Assembly (NCBI GenBank): GCA_003427395.1
Contig: BFEA01000294.1
Span: forward strand, 134,342-156,076
DNA: 21,735 nucleotides
Direction: 5' to 3'
DNA from: Chara braunii
Taxonomy: Eukaryota; Streptophyta; Charophyceae; Charales; Characeae
In this document: piece by piece, positions 18,410 to 21,735 of the stretch
Position numbering within the stretch: the stretch's first letter is position 1
Layout: each line of letters starts with the position of its first letter
The notes under the pieces: model-generated
What the model was told of the DNA's origin: nothing
The model's input: the letters and a program-made list of their open reading frames with translations, nothing else
The model's database searches: none
Position numbers and translations under genes: made by a program

Positions 18410-19800
18410 ATGATTTCCCGATACTCGAGAAACTATAGATGACCATTTTATGTACGACAGAGAAAACCGGAGGCAGGAATGCTGGAAAGATTGGAAGCAT
18501 GGACGCAGACAATAAGAAGCTAGAGACTGTCCAAAGTCGTTAAGACCGCCAAACTAGAAAGGGACTGTCTAAGCAGGAAGCGACAAAGGACTGCGAGAGA
18601 ATAGCAAGGGCGACTCTTTCCCCAAGGGCGGAGAAGGGCCGCCGGGAAGTTGGTAGTAGCATAGGAAGTGCGCAGCATGGGAAGGAAGGAAGTAAGGAGG
18701 GACAGGGCGTAAGGCGCTGATGTGACACGGCGACAAGAGGGCGAAGGAGGCCGCAGGTTAGGTAGGAGTCAGCGCCCTGAACAGAACAACGTGCGGGACG
18801 CAAGGGGAACGGGGAGCGGAGATCGCCGTAAGGCGGAAGGATTCCAGGGAACCAAGAAAAGAGATGGTGCCGGCAGGACAAAGTGTCGGGAATCACCTGG
18901 AACCTAGTGAAAACACGGTATTACCGCGGGACTAGTGCCAGGGACCGCATGGGCCTAGACAAAAATGGCGGTGCCAGCTGGACCACTAGCAGGACGGGTA
19001 TCGACGTGATAAAGTGTCAGGAGCCGCCAACGGGGGCTGAATGTCGGAGCCGTCGGCGGAATAATTGGCGACCATTCTAAAAGGGGGGGGGCGCGTGAGA
19101 GCGGGTCGTCACCCGGGAAGACGCCGGAAAAAAGGGGAGGGGCTAGGAACAATAAGAAAAAAAGAGGAGAAGTCGGGCGCTGACGGCAATTATCAACGGA
19201 ACGGAGGAGACGGGCGTGAGACGGGAAAGGCGGAGGGCACCTGGGACGACCCAAGGGGACCCTGGATCAAGTGCAACAACGATAAAAATAAAATAACATA
19301 ATATCAGGTGGCCGGGACCGCCCGGGTCAGGGGTCCGGGTGAGAATGATAAGTACCGCCGCGGCAAGCGCCGGCAGGAGGTGCCGAAGGGAAAAAGAGGA
19401 GGGAATAGTGGTAATGAGGGGGCCGGCCAGCAGTCCGGGTTATTCCGGACCAGCCAGGCCAAGAAAAACGAAGTTCCGAGGGCTCCACGTGGAGAAAAGG
19501 CTAGCCGGAGAGAATCGGAGCAAGGGGGTCTCAAACTAGAAGCGGCGGCAACAAAAAGGAGTCTCCTTGGACCTTTGGGGTGCCACTACTGCAGTCCGAG
19601 GTGTAACGGCCATATGTCGGCTACAAAATCAGACCTTGGGAAAGGTCCAATAGCCAGAAAGGAGAAATAGTTGTTGGACACCTGTCCCAACAACAAATAA
19701 AAGAGACAGGAGGGAAAAGGGGAGAAAATGGGGGGGGAGAATGAGACAAAGGAGGAGGAAGGGGTGGAGGAAAAAGTGCCGCCAGGTTGGGACTGCAGCG
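18410..19800. other. Purine-rich anonymous sequence
   Basis: About 1.4 kb rich in A and G on the plus strand, with many GGA, GAA and GGGG runs. No gene is supported. TGTCGGGA occurs at 18388-18395 and again at 18884-18891. It resembles an LTR start, but I found no second LTR, primer-binding site or polyprotein. Confidence 0.5.
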
Positions 19801-19835
19801 GTAGGGACTGGCAGGTCTCAATGATGACCTCATCT

Positions 19836-19852
19836 CTCCTAGATCCTAGGAG
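19836..19852. repeat. Perfect 7-bp hairpin
   Basis: CTCCTAG (19836-19842) pairs with CTAGGAG (19846-19852) around ATC. It sits inside an outer pair GGACTG (19805-19810) and CAGTCC (19855-19860). Confidence 0.75.
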
Positions 19853-19863
19853 GGCAGTCCAGA

Positions 19864-19900
19864 TTGCAAAGATAAGGTCCTTAGGGCATTATCTTTGCAA
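19864..19900. repeat. Perfect 12-bp hairpin
   Basis: TTGCAAAGATAA (19864-19875) and TTATCTTTGCAA (19889-19900) are perfect reverse complements with a 13-base loop. The stem extends further with a two-base bulge (AGA against TCT). Confidence 0.9.
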
Positions 19901-20006
19901 TATCTGAATTTAAGCAGCAAAAATAAATAAAAATGCTGATGTGAGTTGGCCGGCTCATTTTTGGGCCCTACATCTGAAATCTGATTTTGCGGAGGAGGAG
20001 ATCTAA

Positions 20007-20034
20007 CCGTTTTTTGTGGGCTGACACAAAACGG
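20007..20034. repeat. Hairpin, 10 bp with a TT bulge
   Basis: CCGTTTTTTGTG (20007-20018) pairs with CACAAAACGG (20025-20034) with two bulged T and a 6-base loop. Confidence 0.75.
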
Positions 20035-20100
20035 CTAGCTCCGGAATGAGTTGGCAGCAAAATGGAGGGACAACAAAGAGAGGGACAAGACAAAATTGCG

Positions 20101-20127
20101 TATTTGGCCCAAGGATTGGGCCAGATA
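20101..20127. repeat. 12-bp hairpin with one mismatch
   Basis: TATTTGGCCCAA (20101-20112) pairs with TTGGGCCAGATA (20116-20127), 11 of 12, around GGA. Confidence 0.85.
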
Positions 20128-20213
20128 CACCAAAAAAATTGAAAATTGAAGTAAAAGGTTCAAATTTGGGCCAAGGGGAGCTTCGGGGTAGCTCGGAATA
20201 ATGAGAACCATGG

Positions 20214-20239
20214 ATCTCAGCCAAATCCAAGGCTGAGAT
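20214..20239. repeat. Perfect 9-bp hairpin
   Basis: ATCTCAGCC (20214-20222) pairs with GGCTGAGAT (20231-20239) across an 8-base loop. Confidence 0.85.
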
Positions 20240-20279
20240 TGGAGCCACCACTTGGAAAAATGCAACGGCCTACCCAAAA

Positions 20280-20316
20280 GAGGCCTAGACCATGAAAAAG
20301 ACGAAAAATAGGCCTC
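20280..20316. repeat. Perfect 8-bp hairpin
   Basis: GAGGCCTA (20280-20287) pairs with TAGGCCTC (20309-20316) across a 21-base A-rich loop. Confidence 0.75.
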
Positions 20317-20414
20317 TAGGCCCTCGAATTTAAGTAAAGGCTGCATTTTAGGAAGTGGTACCCCAAAAGGCAGCTCTTTTTGAAATAAAGAGAGATCGGG
20401 GTAGGCCAAGGGGT

Positions 20415-20443
20415 AGTCCGAGAGGGTGGTACCCTCTCGGACT
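20415..20443. repeat. Perfect 13-bp hairpin with 3-base loop
   Basis: AGTCCGAGAGGGT (20415-20427) and ACCCTCTCGGACT (20431-20443) are perfect reverse complements around GGT. Confidence 0.95.
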
Positions 20444-20447
20444 GCAT

Positions 20448-20475
20448 GTACCTGGCCAAAATAAGGCCCAGGTAC
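20448..20475. repeat. 8-bp hairpin adjacent to the previous stem
   Basis: GTACCTGG (20448-20455) pairs with CCAGGTAC (20468-20475). Only four bases separate it from the 13-bp hairpin at 20415-20443. Confidence 0.75.
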
Positions 20476-20880
20476 CTTCAGATGGGCCAAAACCGAAAAT
20501 TTGGCCTTGGGGGCACCTCGGCCACCTAGGGGCACTTGGAGAGGCCTAGGGGTGGGGCGGTGCACCAGTTTCAGCCTACATAAGTTGGAGGTGCAGGCCG
20601 CGACTCCCACTTGAGCATGAGAGGAACCCATGCTGCCAAAATGAGTCCGTGAGAGAATGCTAGTGGAATAGAGCAAGGAAGTGAGAGTCTGAGCTAGCCT
20701 AGAGCCTGGCTATGGGGATAGGACTAAGGGAGAAGGCCAAGAGGCTAGAGAGAAGCAAGGGAAGTGATCCGCCATAGCCCCCAGGCTGTGAGGTGGAAAG
20801 AGAGGTTAAAAGGGGTCCCCATAACCCTTCTACAAAGAAGGACTCCATAGCCTTAGAGGTAGGAGCCTGCCATAACTTGA
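20476..20880. other. Anonymous sequence, no supported gene
   Basis: No gene is supported. A bulged inverted pair (CCACCTAGG with CCTAGGGGTGG) lies near 20521-20555. The 213-codon minus-strand frame at 20035-20676 runs through the hairpins and shows no protein motif. Confidence 0.5.
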
Positions 20881-21180
20881 GAGGAGGAATGAGAGGAGGA
20901 GGAGAGAGACTTGGGAGTTGGGGAAGACATACCCAAGGGGCTGAGGGCCAATCTTGGGACTCCACTGCACAGGGACCGACAAGAGGTGAGTGGGAAGGGT
21001 GAGAGTTTCCCCTCCTTCTTCCTCCTTTCTCCCTCTCCTTCTTCTTTTTCTTCTTCTTCTCTTCCCCCTCCTCCCTCTTCTCCCTCTTCTTCTTGCTTCT
21101 CCTCTTCTTCCTTTCTTTCCCCGCCTGATCCTACCCCTCCTCCCCCTCTTCATCTCCACCTTCCTCATCCTTTTCCTCCC
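20881..21180. repeat. Polypurine then polypyrimidine low-complexity tracts
   Basis: GAGGA-rich sequence at about 20879-20920 is followed by a CT-rich stretch at about 21007-21180 (CCTCCTTCTTCCTCC style, almost no purines for long runs). The two tracts are partly complementary and could pair or form triplex structures. Confidence 0.8.
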
Positions 21181-21181
21181 T

Positions 21182-21735
21182 CAAAAACTGTGAGTTTTAC
21201 TGATTTTGATGCTTGTACATGTTGTGCTTAATCTTGAGATACTTCGGTGATCATTCCCCTAGTGTAGATGTCATCAATCTTGTCAAATTGCTGAATTTGA
21301 TGCTTGTACATGTTGCGATTCATCTTGGGATACTTCGGTGATCTTTCCCCAAGTGTAGATGCTTTAAATCTTGTGTTTTCACTGATTTGAGTGGTTGGGT
21401 GTGCTGCGATTCTTCTTGAATACTTCCATGATGTTTCCCCTAGTGTAGATGCTTTAAATCTTGTATTTTCACTAATTTTAGTGGTTGGGTGTGTTGCGAT
21501 TTATCTTGGGATACTTCGGTGATCTTTCCCCTAGTGTAGATGATTCAAATCTTGTCATTTTGCTGATTTGGGTGCCTATGTGTGTTGCGCTTCATCCTAG
21601 GATACTTCGGTGATCATTCCCCTAGTGTAGATGTCATCAGTCTTCTCAAATTGTTGAATTTGATGCTTGTACATATTGCGAATCATCTCGGGATACTTCG
21701 GTGATCTTTCCCCTAGTGTAGATGCTTCAAATCTT
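21182..21735. repeat. 91-bp satellite array, truncated by the window end
   Basis: The landmark ATACTTCGGTGAT or a variant occurs at 21239, 21330, 21420, 21511, 21602 and 21693, spacings 90-91. Each unit continues with CCCCTAGTGTAGATG, a variable AAATCTTGT-type part and GTTGCG-TTCATCTTGGG. The unit at 21239 (with TGTCATCAATCTT and GAATTTGATGCTTGTACAT) matches the one at 21602 better than its neighbours, giving a 363-bp four-unit period. The array continues beyond the window. Confidence 0.95.

Noticed and set aside
16307-18442. Many overlapping open frames of 80-140 codons across the 88-bp array
   Set aside because: They are products of a repeat unit that lacks stops, with translations shifting between the same few phrases; no independent coding evidence.
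18388-18891. LTR retrotransposon starting at TGTCGGGA
   Set aside because: No second LTR, primer-binding site, polypurine tract or polyprotein could be found.
20035-20676. 213-codon minus-strand open frame
   Set aside because: It crosses the hairpin field, shows no domain and has a composition that looks non-protein.

Overview
The window reads as repeat-dominated nuclear DNA of a eukaryote, most likely of the green (plant/streptophyte) lineage. It holds no intact host protein-coding gene that I can support. The evidence for a eukaryote is an 8-kb L1-type LINE with plant-style ORF1/ORF2 layout, small inverted-repeat transposons with target-site duplications, segments resembling cytosolic (not bacterial or organellar) large-subunit rRNA, a 58-bp A tract, and two tandem arrays with units near 90 bp. 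The species cannot be named from this sequence.

Layout. 1-1140: anonymous sequence with a GC-palindromic left edge and a small direct duplication. 1144-1236: TA/TG microsatellite. 1287-1750: a run of short hairpins. 1757-2090: three segments resembling eukaryotic 25S/28S rRNA but in non-canonical order, followed by a hairpin and the A tract (2250-2307). 2691-10647 (minus strand): a degraded L1-like LINE, bounded by a poly(A) tail (T run on the plus strand) and a candidate 8-bp target-site duplication. ORF1 and ORF2 (endonuclease, reverse transcriptase, C-terminal zinc knuckle) are recognisable but carry stops and frameshifts. Two smaller elements are nested in it: a 496-bp terminal-inverted-repeat element with a 10-bp duplication splitting ORF1, and a 63-bp TA-flanked fold-back. 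10685-10876: another fold-back, hAT-like by its ends. 10880-13980: anonymous sequence with a 30-bp repeat and strong hairpins. 13980-14720: degenerate 65-bp tandem repeat. 14720-16190: anonymous. 16200-18388: tandem array of an 88-bp unit, about 25 copies, each with a G tract. 18410-19800: purine-rich anonymous DNA. 19805-20475: a dense field of near-perfect hairpins. 20880-21180: purine then pyrimidine tracts. 21182 to the window end: a 91-bp satellite with signs of a four-unit higher-order repeat.

Nothing here forms an operon or pathway. The biology is that of transposon nesting, decay and tandem-repeat growth. The points most worth a second look are the permuted rRNA-like block, the in-frame nested element inside LINE ORF1, the hairpin field, and the higher-order 91-bp satellite. 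Statements about rRNA similarity and protein families rest on recalled consensus sequences, not on database searches.
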